Positions 18,547-28,254 of a stretch of 64,000 nucleotides of DNA are shown one piece after another. The notes below the pieces were generated by a model. It was not told the DNA's origin, did no database searches, and worked only from the letters and a program-made list of their open reading frames with translations. The DNA comes from Psychrobacter sp. DAB_AL43B (GTDB taxonomy: Bacteria > Pseudomonadota > Gammaproteobacteria > Pseudomonadales > Moraxellaceae). The stretch is from assembly GCF_900168255.1 (NCBI RefSeq), contig NZ_LT799838.1, positions 2,728,001 to 2,792,000 on the forward strand, given 5' to 3'. Position numbers and translations under genes: made by a program. Position 1 is the first letter of the stretch; each line of letters starts with the position of its first letter.

Positions 18547-19245
18547 TTATTTACCGCCTGAAATAATAAATTTACTGCCACAGTTGTCCACGACATTATG
18601 ACAAGTGCCGAATTGACTACCCTCATAACAAACATGCACATCGGTCAATATCATCTGACGACGACTACCGACTTGACAGATTAAATCAACACTAGCAGGA
18701 GACATGCCACTATTAAGCTGGGTCATTTGCCCAATGAAGCGAGATTTCAACACCGTATAGCTATTCCCAGTATTCAACTCATTAGGCAGCTTTAATGCAC
18801 CAGCATAGTTGGTGATTTGCCGAAAATAACTACTGGCGCTGAGCGGACTACACGCGCCATAACGCTGCCAGGCTTGGGTACGCACCGTCGTATCAGGCAT
18901 GATACGGTTGACCACTTTTAGCTGTAGCGGTGTCAGACGTGGATCGCTACCGCGCCCACAGCGCTCACCGTAGCCCATATCTAAGCCTGATACTGTTAAA
19001 GAATACCCTTCTAGGCATTGGCGCATACGAGAACGCGTTGGTTGTAAATTACATAAGGCTGGCGTCATCTCAATCATCAATACGCGCTGTCCGATTTTGG
19101 CAGCATTAGCAGCTTGCGCAGGCAGCATTGTCGCCCCTTGCAGCAATAGCAAAGCGGCAATACCGGTAGCAGTACGGCCTTTACTGACATACTTTTCACT
19201 CATCAAGCACTTATTTACATGATCTGATAGCACTGTCTTCGACAT
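18547..19245 (-). CDS. RNase T2-like secreted protein lacking the catalytic histidines
   Basis: The start at 19245 is preferred since AAGGTG lies six bases upstream; starts at 19338 and 19203 are alternatives. A signal peptide runs through GIAALLLLQGATMLPAQA. The mature part follows the bacterial RNase I/T2 layout: MRQCLEGYSLTVSGLD, RLTPLQLKVVNRIMPDTT, WQRYGACS, ASSYFRQITNYAGALKLP, and a C-terminal DVHVCY...CHNVVDNCG. The two active-site motifs normally contain His (HGLWP and W..HG.C). Here they read SGLD and RYGAC, so both His are missing. Six or more Cys suggest disulphides. It is likely periplasmic and probably not a nuclease. Confidence 0.7.
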   Translation of the reverse strand: MSKTVLSDHVNKCLMSEKYVSKGRTATGIAALLLLQGATMLPAQAANAAKIGQRVLMIEMTPALCNLQPTRSRMRQCLEGYSLTVSGLDMGYGERCGRGSDPRLTPLQLKVVNRIMPDTTVRTQAWQRYGACSPLSASSYFRQITNYAGALKLPNELNTGNSYTVLKSRFIGQMTQLNSGMSPASVDLICQVGSRRQMILTDVHVCYEGSQFGTCHNVVDNCGSKFIISGGK

Positions 19246-19623
19246 CGAGCCCACCTTGGTCTGAATAGATAGCCGACGCCTAGCTTGCGACGATATAGGC
19301 AGATTGAAATATGTTTTAATCATAAGGAGTTGGAGCATTTAGCAAGGATAAAAGTAGCTTATAAGCTTAGGTGCTAGCGCTAAAAGCGCCTAAATTAATA
19401 ACCTAAGAATACACGGAGCAATGCAAATGATAATTAAAGCAATGGTAGCAAAATGCTTTTTTTAATCTATAGCAAAAACGTAAGCGTCATTTAAACTGGG
19501 CGTCATCATTATATAAACTGAACGTCATTATCATCGTCATTGAATAGTGACGCAAAAATAAAGATATGAAAAAACCACTAACAGTCTTTACCGTTAATGG
19601 CTTTTTAGTAGCATCAGTAAGCG
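19246..19623. other. Gap between the RNase T2-like gene and slt
   Basis: Nearly 380 bases. The first 90 could be translated if the RNase-like gene starts at 19338. The remainder carries its promoter and the slt terminator. A short inverted repeat (GGTGCTAGCGCTAAAAGCGCC, about 19370-19390) is the only other structure seen. Confidence 0.5.
19575..19600 (-). terminator. slt terminator
   Basis: On the minus strand the stem CCATTAAC...GTTAGTGG (one G-U pair) is followed by TTTTTTC. It lies about 25 bases after the slt stop. Confidence 0.8.
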
Positions 19624-21852
19624 TTAGAATCCGGCAGGCACGGTACCCATACGCTGACTAATCGGCTGACCACGACCTAATAGGCTGCTATAAATAGTGG
19701 CATTTTCCATCACGTGTTTGACGTAATTGCGCGTTTCAGGAAAAGCAATCGATTCAACATATTGATCTGCCGCCAATGAGCCATAAGCTGGCTGCCAACG
19801 CTTGGCATTGTTCGGGCCAGCATTATAGCCAGCCGTTGCCAATACAGGTTGGCTGTTCAATTTACCAAAGATATCACCCATATACCACGTACCATAACGA
19901 ATATTAGTATCGCCACTATTGGCGCGGCTAGCACTGTAGGTCTCACCCAAATTGCGAGCGATATATTTTGCGGTATCTGGCATGACTTGCATCAGTCCAC
20001 TCGCACCAACATTAGAGCGCGCAGAGGGTACGAAACGACTCTCTTGGCGCATAATGCCATAAGCCCATGCCGGATCAATACCAGCTGATTGACTGTAGCG
20101 AACTACAGCACTTTGATGCGGCATCGGATGCGATATTGCCAAGCTGTTTACGCTGTCGGTATTATCAATCGCATATATCGCACGGTCGAGCCAACCTATG
20201 TCATATGCTTGGCGAGCAGCAGCAATAATCAAATTATCATCACGATTATCACGCGCTTTTTTCACCGCCCAGTTCCATTCGCGATTGGCATAGGCGCGGC
20301 TGGCATCAGCGTTGTATAAAGCAAACGCTCGAGCAAAATGTGGATTCTGTAACGCACGAGCTCGATCAGCGCTGTTGACATTTGGTAAATTACTACCACC
20401 CAAACGACTGGCATCAAAACGTTGACCGACTTTATCTTTTGCCATCAAGCCATAATATTCGTTGCTCTTCGCTAAATTTTGATACATTTTCTTAGCGGTA
20501 TTACGCTTATTTGTATCGTTTGACTGCTCATACGCACGTGCCAGCCAATATTGCCATTGGTTGGTTTTTTGCGACTCAGCATCCATTCTTGAGATGGCTT
20601 CAACCACATCATCCCAACGACTAAAACGAATCGCTGCCATGGCATAATATTCCGCTTCTTCAAAACTAAAGTCATTGTCTAAGCTATTACGGAACCAGTC
20701 AACGGCTTCAACGTTAAAGCCATCGTCGGTATTGTGATTCATGCGCTGTACACCAAGGGTACGATAGGCTGCGCGGCGAGTATCATCCGTCAATAATTTA
20801 GCTGAACGCTGATTGTCTTGTTTGATATCAAAATCTAACTGTAGCGAGGCCTCACGATAAGACTTTTCTGCTATACGCCCTATGGCATACAAGTACAAGT
20901 ATTGATTGTTTTGGCTAGCAGGCTCACGGGCAAAACGACTGAAGAATGACGATGGGCTTAGTTGGATTTCACTCAATGACGAATAAGGAATAGGCGTGCC
21001 CAAACGTGAAGACAACGCCATAATATCGCCGGTCTTACCTTTACGTAGCATACGTTTAAGACGGGAGGTACGGTCTTGATTACTAATCAGCGCGTTGTTA
21101 TTCATCTCTAGCGCCAACTGATCACATAGAGCAGGCTGCTTTTTGGTCGTCAGCCACACATCAGACTTCGCTGCCATGGCGCGCATGGTATCGCCGCCGT
21201 TATTGAATCCCAACGCAACGGCACAGCGTTCACTATCATCCGCATTGGTAATCAAGTTCGCGACTTGTCGTACTGAGGCATAATCATTTGACCCAGCTTT
21301 GGTTTCAGCAAAATCAGCAACCAGCTTTTCCGCCATGACTGTATCCGGATATTGGCGTACAAACTGCGATACGGCCGCTGAGCTTTGCGAATTAAGATCC
21401 AGATTCATCCGCCAGTAAGTTGGATACATAGCAAACAAGCCGCCACTCATGGTTTGCTCATAATTATAAAGCGCATTAACATCGCCGCGTTCTGCCGCAA
21501 TTGCCGCCGCAGTGAAGGAACCCACTCCATTGTCTGGCTGATAACCGCTATTTTGTGGCGAGCTGTTTTGTTGATAAGTGTTTTGTTGAGCGTTATTTTG
21601 TGTGTAACCGTCAGGCTTATAGCTCTCAGGCTGGTAGCTTTCTACTTGATACTTGCCTTCTTGTTGGTATGTACTACTATCGCCCCATGTCAATTCTGCG
21701 CAAGCAAGTTGCGAAAACCCTAACGCTCCTACCGCTGTCGCCAAACTCAGCGCACTGGTTCTGAGCCCGGTTTTTTTAAACCGTTCGGGCGTATAATTTT
21801 GATGCTGAGCATTCTTATCCATGATACCAGGAGCAACCTGCGGCTTTGTCAT
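19624..21852 (-). CDS. slt: Soluble lytic murein transglycosylase, Slt70 type
   Basis: A periplasmic enzyme cleaving MurNAc-GlcNAc bonds to 1,6-anhydroMurNAc ends, which feeds the AmpD recycling route. The 742-residue protein starts with a signal peptide (LSLATAVGALGFSQLACA). A Gln/Asn/Tyr-rich repetitive linker of about 50 residues follows (YQPESYKPDGYTQ, QNTYQQNSSPQN). Next comes the long alpha-helical superhelix (residues about 110-570) and the goose-lysozyme-like catalytic domain with Glu604 in MRQESRF. Also present are VGASGLMQVMPDTA and ATAGYNAGPNNAKRW. The Q/N-rich linker is an addition compared with E. coli Slt70. Starting at MDKNAQ (residue 11) is possible. Confidence 0.95.
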   Translation of the reverse strand: MTKPQVAPGIMDKNAQHQNYTPERFKKTGLRTSALSLATAVGALGFSQLACAELTWGDSSTYQQEGKYQVESYQPESYKPDGYTQNNAQQNTYQQNSSPQNSGYQPDNGVGSFTAAAIAAERGDVNALYNYEQTMSGGLFAMYPTYWRMNLDLNSQSSAAVSQFVRQYPDTVMAEKLVADFAETKAGSNDYASVRQVANLITNADDSERCAVALGFNNGGDTMRAMAAKSDVWLTTKKQPALCDQLALEMNNNALISNQDRTSRLKRMLRKGKTGDIMALSSRLGTPIPYSSLSEIQLSPSSFFSRFAREPASQNNQYLYLYAIGRIAEKSYREASLQLDFDIKQDNQRSAKLLTDDTRRAAYRTLGVQRMNHNTDDGFNVEAVDWFRNSLDNDFSFEEAEYYAMAAIRFSRWDDVVEAISRMDAESQKTNQWQYWLARAYEQSNDTNKRNTAKKMYQNLAKSNEYYGLMAKDKVGQRFDASRLGGSNLPNVNSADRARALQNPHFARAFALYNADASRAYANREWNWAVKKARDNRDDNLIIAAARQAYDIGWLDRAIYAIDNTDSVNSLAISHPMPHQSAVVRYSQSAGIDPAWAYGIMRQESRFVPSARSNVGASGLMQVMPDTAKYIARNLGETYSASRANSGDTNIRYGTWYMGDIFGKLNSQPVLATAGYNAGPNNAKRWQPAYGSLAADQYVESIAFPETRNYVKHVMENATIYSSLLGRGQPISQRMGTVPAGF

Positions 21853-22030
21853 ACTGACTCTCTTTATAATATGTCTAAATAATTCATCTAAGTAATGTGT
21901 CTTAAATAATTTTTCTAAAACGGTGTGAATCGCAATTTATTGAATAGTGCTGATAGGATTGCATTCATCATACTATACTCGTTGCACTTTCAACCATAAG
22001 CTTTACTTTTCATTAATAAACTGGATAGCA

Positions 22031-22112
22031 CTGTGTAACACAGAGGTGTTATCGAGCATTAATCATTGTTCATTATTACTGATACCAGTTATAGCCAAAT
22101 AATGCTCGATAA
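22031..22112. repeat. Two nested inverted repeats in the slt-miaB divergent region
   Basis: The palindrome CTGTGTAACACAG (22031-22043) is followed at once by a perfect 13-bp inverted repeat. TTATCGAGCATTA (22049-22061) pairs with TAATGCTCGATAA (22100-22112), with 38 bases between. They lie in the 406-base region between two divergent genes, so an operator or a structured 5' leader is possible. No T-run follows. Confidence 0.75.
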
Positions 22113-22258
22113 GCAATTGATACTATTATAAATAATCTAACATACTTATAATCATTAGCAGACGCTAACTTTTCACATTGACGTGGGGTTGTGATAAAAT
22201 ACGCCACCTGTTAATCGCCTACCCCGCTATATTTTTAGTCAATCATGGACTTATCCTT

Positions 22259-23749
22259 ATGAGTGTTACTGTATTCAATCCTCGCCTCGATGACACTGCT
22301 GTCGCTGACATCACTACTATTGCGCCTGCTGTCACTGCACTCAAAGAACCAAGTTCAGCCGAAGCACCGGTAAAAGCAGCAACTAAAAAAGTATTTATCA
22401 CCACCCAAGGCTGTCAGATGAATGTCTATGACTCGGGCAAAATGCTCGATGTCCTTGGCGACTCACACGGCATGGAAGTGACTCATGATATCGATGAAGC
22501 CGATGTACTACTGATGAATACCTGCTCCATTCGCGAAAAAGCCCAAGAAAAAGTCTTTTCAGAATTGGGTCGCTGGCGCAAATTAAAAGAGAAACGTCCT
22601 GACCTCGTCATCGGCGTTGGCGGCTGCGTCGCTTCACAAGAAGGCGACAATATCCAAAAACGCGCGCCTTATGTTGACATGGTTTTTGGTCCACAAACCT
22701 TACACCGTTTGCCAGAGCTATATGACCAGTCACACGAGCAACGTGAGATTGCGCCTAAAAACCGTATTGGTACAGTGGATGTATCTTTTCCAAGTATCGA
22801 AAAGTTTGATTTTTTGCCAGAGCCAAGAGTAGAAGGTTATAAAGCTTTTGTTTCTATCATGGAAGGCTGCTCGAAGTATTGCTCATTTTGCGTGGTACCT
22901 TATACGCGCGGTGAAGAATTATCACGTCCACTGGATGATGTATTAGCAGAAATTGACAGCTTAGCGGCGCAAGGCATCCGCGAAATTAATCTATTAGGCC
23001 AAAACGTTAATGGCTATCGCGGCGAAAAAGACGACGGCAGTATTTGCCGCTTCGCTGAGCTATTGCACTATGTGTCGCACGTCGATGGCGTTGAGCGTAT
23101 TCGCTACACCACCAGTCACCCGCTAGAATTCACCGATGACATCATTGATGCCTATGCACAATTGCCAGAGCTGGTATCACACTTACATCTACCGGTGCAG
23201 AGTGGCTCAAACGCTATCTTGGCGGCGATGAAACGTAACCATACCATTGATGTTTATATTAATCAGATTAATAAACTTAAAGCCATTCGACCTGATATTT
23301 ACTTATCGAGCGATTTTATCATTGGCTTCCCAGGGGAGACCGATGAAGATTTTCAAGCGACATTGAATTTGGCAAAAGAGTTAAACTTCGATCACTCATA
23401 CAGCTTTATTTATTCTAAGCGTCCGGGTACGCCAGCGGCAGAACTGCCAGACGATGTGAGCTTTAGCACCAAAAAAGCACGTTTGGCGGAGTTCCAAAAA
23501 GTCATTATCGACTCAACGCTTGCTAAAACCCATGAGATGGTTGGCACTACAACTCGTGTCTTAGTTGAACAAGTGGCTAATCGCCATCCTGACTGCTTAA
23601 TCGGTACGGCAGACAATACTCGTACGGTCATGTTCCCTTACGATGTTGATAAAATGGACGAGCTGCTTGGCAAAATCGTCAGCGTACGTATTACTGATTT
23701 TGTCAGTCCGCATATGGTGAAGGGTGAGCTTAAGGAAGTGTTAGCTTAA
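22259..23749 (+). CDS. miaB: tRNA-2-methylthio-N6-dimethylallyladenosine synthase MiaB
   Basis: A radical-SAM methylthiotransferase modifying A37 of tRNAs that read UNN codons. The start at 22259 ([12 protein letters not shown]) is the more likely; the frame extends to 22178. The UPF0004 domain carries its three Cys in [18 protein letters not shown] and [11 protein letters not shown]. The radical-SAM cluster is [19 protein letters not shown], followed by [25 protein letters not shown] and [20 protein letters not shown] domain closes the protein. About 45 extra N-terminal residues precede the first domain. It is a single gene with its own terminator. Confidence 0.97.
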   Translation: MSVTVFNPRLDDTAVADITTIAPAVTALKEPSSAEAPVKAATKKVFITTQGCQMNVYDSGKMLDVLGDSHGMEVTHDIDEADVLLMNTCSIREKAQEKVFSELGRWRKLKEKRPDLVIGVGGCVASQEGDNIQKRAPYVDMVFGPQTLHRLPELYDQSHEQREIAPKNRIGTVDVSFPSIEKFDFLPEPRVEGYKAFVSIMEGCSKYCSFCVVPYTRGEELSRPLDDVLAEIDSLAAQGIREINLLGQNVNGYRGEKDDGSICRFAELLHYVSHVDGVERIRYTTSHPLEFTDDIIDAYAQLPELVSHLHLPVQSGSNAILAAMKRNHTIDVYINQINKLKAIRPDIYLSSDFIIGFPGETDEDFQATLNLAKELNFDHSYSFIYSKRPGTPAAELPDDVSFSTKKARLAEFQKVIIDSTLAKTHEMVGTTTRVLVEQVANRHPDCLIGTADNTRTVMFPYDVDKMDELLGKIVSVRITDFVSPHMVKGELKEVLA

Positions 23750-23795
23750 ATAATTATTTTCTAAATAAATACAGTTTTTGAATAAGCATAAAAAA

Positions 23796-23824
23796 AGCCG
23801 TTCACTATTCAATAGCGAGCGGCT
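23796..23824 (+). terminator. miaB terminator
   Basis: The stem AGCCGTTC...GAGCGGCT (one wobble pair) is preceded by an A-run and followed by TTTT. It lies 47 bases after the stop. Confidence 0.82.
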
Positions 23825-24013
23825 TTTCTATATTTATTTTTCCCGTTATTTGCAACACCTTTTGGTAAATCCCTCAAACCTGAAACAGCTCATGAATAGA
23901 GTTAAGTGACCTGATTGAATCTCTGTATCAGCGTAAGGTCTGTAGCGGTTAATTTTTATTTGAAACCGCCCTTATTTATTGTTGAGATTACTGTTGCACC
24001 TTACTATCATAAC

Positions 24014-25846
24014 TTATTTACTAAAACGACTAATTTGCTCCATTGCTTGCTTTAATAGTGCGTAATCGGGTTCCTCTTTCAATGGCTTATACTCCTTATC
24101 AATGTATGAAAATTGTCCTGCAGAGCCAACCTCCATAATATCCTGATGAGCAACTACAGCGTATTTGCTATAGCTAGAAGAAAGCAACCAATCACGATCA
24201 ACAGGCTTACCCAATAAATCCACTCCCATAGAATAGTCTTGTATTGGATTTTTCACTCCAAGATAGTTCTGTAATAGTGTTGGTACAACATCTTGATGGC
24301 TCGTGAAGTAGTTATTCCAGCCATCGACATTTTTAGGCACGTTTTTACCAACGATAACAAAAGGAACGTGTATTTGAGGGTTTGAAAAATTACTGTTATG
24401 TCCCCAATAGTTCTGCTTATTATCATTTATCTCTTCGCCATGGTCACCTGTAATAATGACGATAGTGTTTTCCATCTCTCCTGAGGCATTCAATTCATCT
24501 AATACTTGCTTAGCAAGACTGTCGACAAAATGTACGCTTGTTTTATAACGATTCATTAATGGTTCAGGATCAGTTTTATTATTTAACTTTAAATAATTGA
24601 CTTCAGATAACATTGGCTCATAGCGATGAGGATAGTCTTTAGGGAAGTCATAGCCATGTGGTGAATCATAAAATAAAAATGAGAATGAAGGCTTTAAGCG
24701 GTCTCTTTGTCCAAACCAGTTTAACCATTCTTCTGTAATATTTTGGTCGCGCTCAACCGCTGTACTGCCTTTGGACTCTTTGCGAAGATTAGGCACTTTT
24801 AAAAACACGGTTTGGTCAAACTCAGGATTATGTAGTTGCGCAGATGCGAATATACCTAACGGGTAATCTAAATCTTGCATACGATCGATAAAAACAGGGC
24901 TTGTTTTATTATCTATTGCACTGTGCCAGTACGTCGATGGAATACCATAAAAAAAACCAAAAATCCCTGCTCGCGTTGCGTTTCCTGTTGATAGATGGTT
25001 TTGAAAAATTGTACCATTTTGAGAAAAATTCCAAAGATTTGGGGTGTTTTCTGCATTAAAAGTATCTGCTCGCCAAGAATCTATAACTAAAAAGACAATG
25101 TTCGGAGGATTTGCTACGACTTGCGTTTGCAATGGTTGTAATGGAAATTTAAAATCTCCTTGTTTTTGCATAGTCATCAATTTTTGCTTTTCTAAAGCTT
25201 CCTCATCAATCCAGCCATATTTAGTCATTAAACTATTAGAAGTCATTGGATAGAACAGTGGTAGATAGCGTTTAAGCTGCGTCACTGATTGATAAGCGTG
25301 CGCTGCGGCCCAAATATGGATTAGATGACTTAGCAATAGAGCTGTTACTGCTGATATGCTAAAAATACGCCCTGTTTTTGCTGGCAATCTAATCTTTCTT
25401 TCATCAATTGCATATAAAACACCTAATTCTATAGCAAATACCAATACCACAGCACCTATGACCATTAGCCAGGTCGCTACAGATAAGCTAACAATTTGTC
25501 CTGCGAATATCAAATCTAACATTGCAGGATTGATATGAAAGCGATAGCTTGCGAATACAGCAGTATCAATAAATAGATAAACCAATATTAACGATGCTAA
25601 TGTCGCAACGATTATTCGGCGTATCCAACCATAAGGTAAAAAGAAAAAGGGAAGCAGAATAAGGCTCACAATAGCCGTCAAAGCAACCATATGTGAGAAT
25701 GTTGAAAGGACTAAAAATAGTAATCCTAGCATATCACTCGGTACTTCAGGTAAAAACCTTAAGTATCGTAAGGCTATAAAAATAGCGAAAACAGAGTTGA
25801 TTAGGATAAAATATCCATAAGTCGTTAATCTTTCTTTAATAGTCAT
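24014..25846 (-). CDS. YejM/PbgA-like inner-membrane sulfatase-fold protein (DUF3413)
   Basis: The ATG at 25846 (MTIKERLTTYGY) is chosen; the frame also opens at a TTG 18 bases upstream. Five hydrophobic segments occupy about the first 190 residues, and a periplasmic alkaline-phosphatase/sulfatase-fold domain starts at VFLVIDSWRADTF. STGNATRAGIFGFFYGI and IVIITGDHGEEINDN mark the metal-site region. In E. coli the homologue (LapC/PbgA) adjusts LpxC degradation through LapB and thus LPS supply; the same role is inferred here. It is a single gene on the minus strand, somewhat AT-richer than its neighbours. Confidence 0.88.
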   Translation of the reverse strand: MTIKERLTTYGYFILINSVFAIFIALRYLRFLPEVPSDMLGLLFLVLSTFSHMVALTAIVSLILLPFFFLPYGWIRRIIVATLASLILVYLFIDTAVFASYRFHINPAMLDLIFAGQIVSLSVATWLMVIGAVVLVFAIELGVLYAIDERKIRLPAKTGRIFSISAVTALLLSHLIHIWAAAHAYQSVTQLKRYLPLFYPMTSNSLMTKYGWIDEEALEKQKLMTMQKQGDFKFPLQPLQTQVVANPPNIVFLVIDSWRADTFNAENTPNLWNFSQNGTIFQNHLSTGNATRAGIFGFFYGIPSTYWHSAIDNKTSPVFIDRMQDLDYPLGIFASAQLHNPEFDQTVFLKVPNLRKESKGSTAVERDQNITEEWLNWFGQRDRLKPSFSFLFYDSPHGYDFPKDYPHRYEPMLSEVNYLKLNNKTDPEPLMNRYKTSVHFVDSLAKQVLDELNASGEMENTIVIITGDHGEEINDNKQNYWGHNSNFSNPQIHVPFVIVGKNVPKNVDGWNNYFTSHQDVVPTLLQNYLGVKNPIQDYSMGVDLLGKPVDRDWLLSSSYSKYAVVAHQDIMEVGSAGQFSYIDKEYKPLKEEPDYALLKQAMEQISRFSK

Positions 25847-26000
25847 ATTATTATTAAGTCGCAATAAAGTTGAATGAACTAAAACCTTTTACGCTTTATG
25901 CAAAATGATTGGCTCAATCATCGGTAATAATGGCATCAAGGATAACGTATTGATTACTTTTTTAGGCTCAATTGGGCTGATTTGAAAATAACTGGGGCAA

Positions 26001-26031
26001 AAAATAGCTTTAATGAAATTAAAGCTATTTT
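26001..26031 (-). terminator. Terminator of the LysE-family gene
   Basis: A perfect 14-bp inverted repeat AAAATAGCTTTAAT / ATTAAAGCTATTTT has a 3-base loop. On the minus strand a TTTTTT run follows. It stands about 80 bases after the exporter gene's stop. Confidence 0.8.
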
Positions 26032-26109
26032 AATAAAAAAATGGTTGATTATAAGACCTTTAGGTGATTTGAACAATTGTTTTAAGGTCATTTTAAGATA
26101 AACACTCTT

Positions 26110-26874
26110 TTATATTAAGCTTGAGATGACGTCGGCTAATAAAGCCGCGGCAATTAAGATAAATATCACCCCGCAACCACGATTAAGCCACGCTAAACGC
26201 TCGCCAACATCCAACCAACCTGCCAGCTTTTTGCCGCCAATAGTATAGATAAGTTGCCAAATCGTTTCACTCAAAAACAGCCCTAACGTTAGCATGATAT
26301 ATTGTGGCCATAGCGGCGCACTGAAATTGATAAATTTAGGAAAAAAGGCCGCAAAAAATAAAATCGCCTTCGGATTGGATAGTGACACCCACATACCTGT
26401 CCGAAACAGCATCCAATCGCTAGGCGCTGCCCTAACCGCTGCACTAGAGAGTGAGCGCGGCTTAAGTTTATCAGGTTGCTGGATATTATCAGGGCGATTA
26501 GAGCTCGTTGCCAGTTCTGCGCTAACCTCCGCACTCATTGCGCTCATTGCACTCATTACACTGGCATCATCCATTAAACTGTTGTTAGCGGCATTATCAC
26601 GCCACGATGAAATACCCAAATAAATAAGGTAGATGGCACCTACTGTTTTAATGACCGTCAATAACCACGGCGACTGCCGACTGATAACATCCAATCCCAA
26701 TAGCGTCGATAGTAACAGGATAAATAACCCAAGGCTTAGACCTGCCAGCGTCCATAGTGTCCGCTTGACGCCATAATTAAGACCATACTGAAATGCCAGT
26801 AGCATATTCGGACCGGGAGTCGCTGAGATAAAAAACGTACTTGCAAAAAATACCGCAAACAGATGCCAAGACAT
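26110..26874 (-). CDS. LysE/RhtB-family amino-acid exporter
   Basis: An inner-membrane exporter of amino acids or derivatives. The family start is clear: FFISATPGPNMLLAFQYGLNYGVKRTLWTLAGLSLGLFILLL, then LLTVIKTVGAIYLIYLGISSWRD and WVSLSNPKAILFFAAFFPKFI. There are about six membrane segments. Length is 254, against about 207 usually. The excess is a roughly 45-residue Ser/Ala/Met-rich insertion between segments 3 and 4 (VMSAMSAMSAEVSAELA), encoded by 9-bp repeats near 26535-26565. The ATG at 26874 has GGGG upstream. The substrate cannot be told from sequence. Confidence 0.9.
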   Translation of the reverse strand: MSWHLFAVFFASTFFISATPGPNMLLAFQYGLNYGVKRTLWTLAGLSLGLFILLLSTLLGLDVISRQSPWLLTVIKTVGAIYLIYLGISSWRDNAANNSLMDDASVMSAMSAMSAEVSAELATSSNRPDNIQQPDKLKPRSLSSAAVRAAPSDWMLFRTGMWVSLSNPKAILFFAAFFPKFINFSAPLWPQYIMLTLGLFLSETIWQLIYTIGGKKLAGWLDVGERLAWLNRGCGVIFILIAAALLADVISSLI

Positions 26875-26926
26875 CAACTAACCCCTACTTTTTTATTTGA
26901 AATTAACTGACTACACGAAAAAATAA

Positions 26927-26947
26927 ACACCGCCATAAAGACGGTGT
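26927..26947 (-). terminator. argE terminator
   Basis: The stem ACACCG...CGGTGT is followed on the minus strand by a T-rich run (TTTATTTTTT). It lies about 35 bases after the argE stop. Confidence 0.82.
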
Positions 26948-26980
26948 ATTTTATATCAACTAATACCGAGAAAGCGCAGT

Positions 26981-28219
26981 TTATTTATCCACAGTACAAC
27001 TATCTAATAACTTCTGTAAAAAACTATCACAGCGCTCAATCTCACTCAGCGCGACATATTCATCAGCTTTATGTGCCTGCTCAATACTGCCAGGCCCACA
27101 GATAATGGTTGGAATACCACTATTGGTAAATTGTCCACCCTCGGTTGCATAGGCAACTTTGTGACGTTTATCATCCCCCGTCAGTGCGGCTATTAGCACT
27201 TGTAGCTCGCCACTGTCGTTATCAGTCATTGCTGGCACGCTTTCCTCTTGCATCAGATCAATACCGGTTTCTGGTGCGCGTGCTTGCATTTGTGCTGTTA
27301 ATTCTGCAACTTTTGCTTGAATCGGTGCGAGGATATCGTCCTGTGTCATATGCGGTAGATTGCGATAATCAAAGGTAAATTCACATAAATTAGGCACAAT
27401 ATTAGTCGCTGTACCGCCTTGTATCGTGCCTACAGATAATGTCGAATAAGGCACATCAAACAGCGCATCATTATCAAGACGCTGGCTTAATTCATCCGCC
27501 AACTCATCAACATAGCCTACCAATCGGCTGGCATAGCTGATGGCGTTAACCCCTTGCGCCGTCAATGATGAATGCGCAGACTTGCCATGCACGCGGCAAC
27601 GGTAGACGGCAATACCTTTATGCGCCACCACCATCGCCATATTGGTCGGCTCACCAACGATACAATAATCCGGTGTAATACCGCGTGCCTTTAAGTCTGC
27701 CAAAATTAATGGCGCACCTAAGCAGCCAACTTCTTCATCGAATGACAGTGCCAAATGCAGAGGACGACGTAGCTGACCACTATTCGATAGCTGTACCGCT
27801 TTTGGCAACAGCGTCAAAGCACAAGCGATAAAACCTTTCATATCACAAGCACCGCGCCCGTATAGCTTGTCACCACGTATCGTTGCGCTAAATGGCTCTG
27901 ATGTCCAATCCTGACCATCGACTGGCACCACGTCAGTATGACCAGATAGCACAAGACCGTTATTTACTTTATCCGCATTTTTCCCTGCTGCTACTGTCAT
28001 GAATAAATTGGCTTTGTTTTTGGCGTTATTAAAGGTTAAATCTACTGTTAAGCCTAATTGCTCACAATAGCGTTGCACGTCTTCAATTAATGCCAAATTT
28101 GAATGGCGACTAACCGTATCAAAGGCAATAAGCCTTGTTAGCCAGTCAATGCTGTTTTTAGGATAATCAGCATTAAACATAGCTTGTTTTTTATCGTTAT
28201 TGTGAGTTGCGACAGTCAT
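26981..28219 (-). CDS. argE: Acetylornithine deacetylase (M20 family)
   Basis: A zinc amidohydrolase that frees ornithine in arginine synthesis. The metal ligands and catalytic residues are visible in order: SGHTDVVPV, GRGACDMKGF, SFDEEVGCLGAP, CIVGEPTNM, and GPGSIEQAHKADEYV near the C-terminus. The dimerisation domain lies between (HGKSAHSS, GGTATNIVPN). Length 412 is slightly above 385 or so. It lies 36 bases after the nucleoside deaminase gene on the same strand, so the pair may be co-transcribed. Related M20 enzymes are hard to separate, but ArgE is the best match. Confidence 0.93.
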   Translation of the reverse strand: MTVATHNNDKKQAMFNADYPKNSIDWLTRLIAFDTVSRHSNLALIEDVQRYCEQLGLTVDLTFNNAKNKANLFMTVAAGKNADKVNNGLVLSGHTDVVPVDGQDWTSEPFSATIRGDKLYGRGACDMKGFIACALTLLPKAVQLSNSGQLRRPLHLALSFDEEVGCLGAPLILADLKARGITPDYCIVGEPTNMAMVVAHKGIAVYRCRVHGKSAHSSLTAQGVNAISYASRLVGYVDELADELSQRLDNDALFDVPYSTLSVGTIQGGTATNIVPNLCEFTFDYRNLPHMTQDDILAPIQAKVAELTAQMQARAPETGIDLMQEESVPAMTDNDSGELQVLIAALTGDDKRHKVAYATEGGQFTNSGIPTIICGPGSIEQAHKADEYVALSEIERCDSFLQKLLDSCTVDK

Positions 28220-28254
28220 AAGATATCCTTATCACGATACAAAATAAAAAGATC

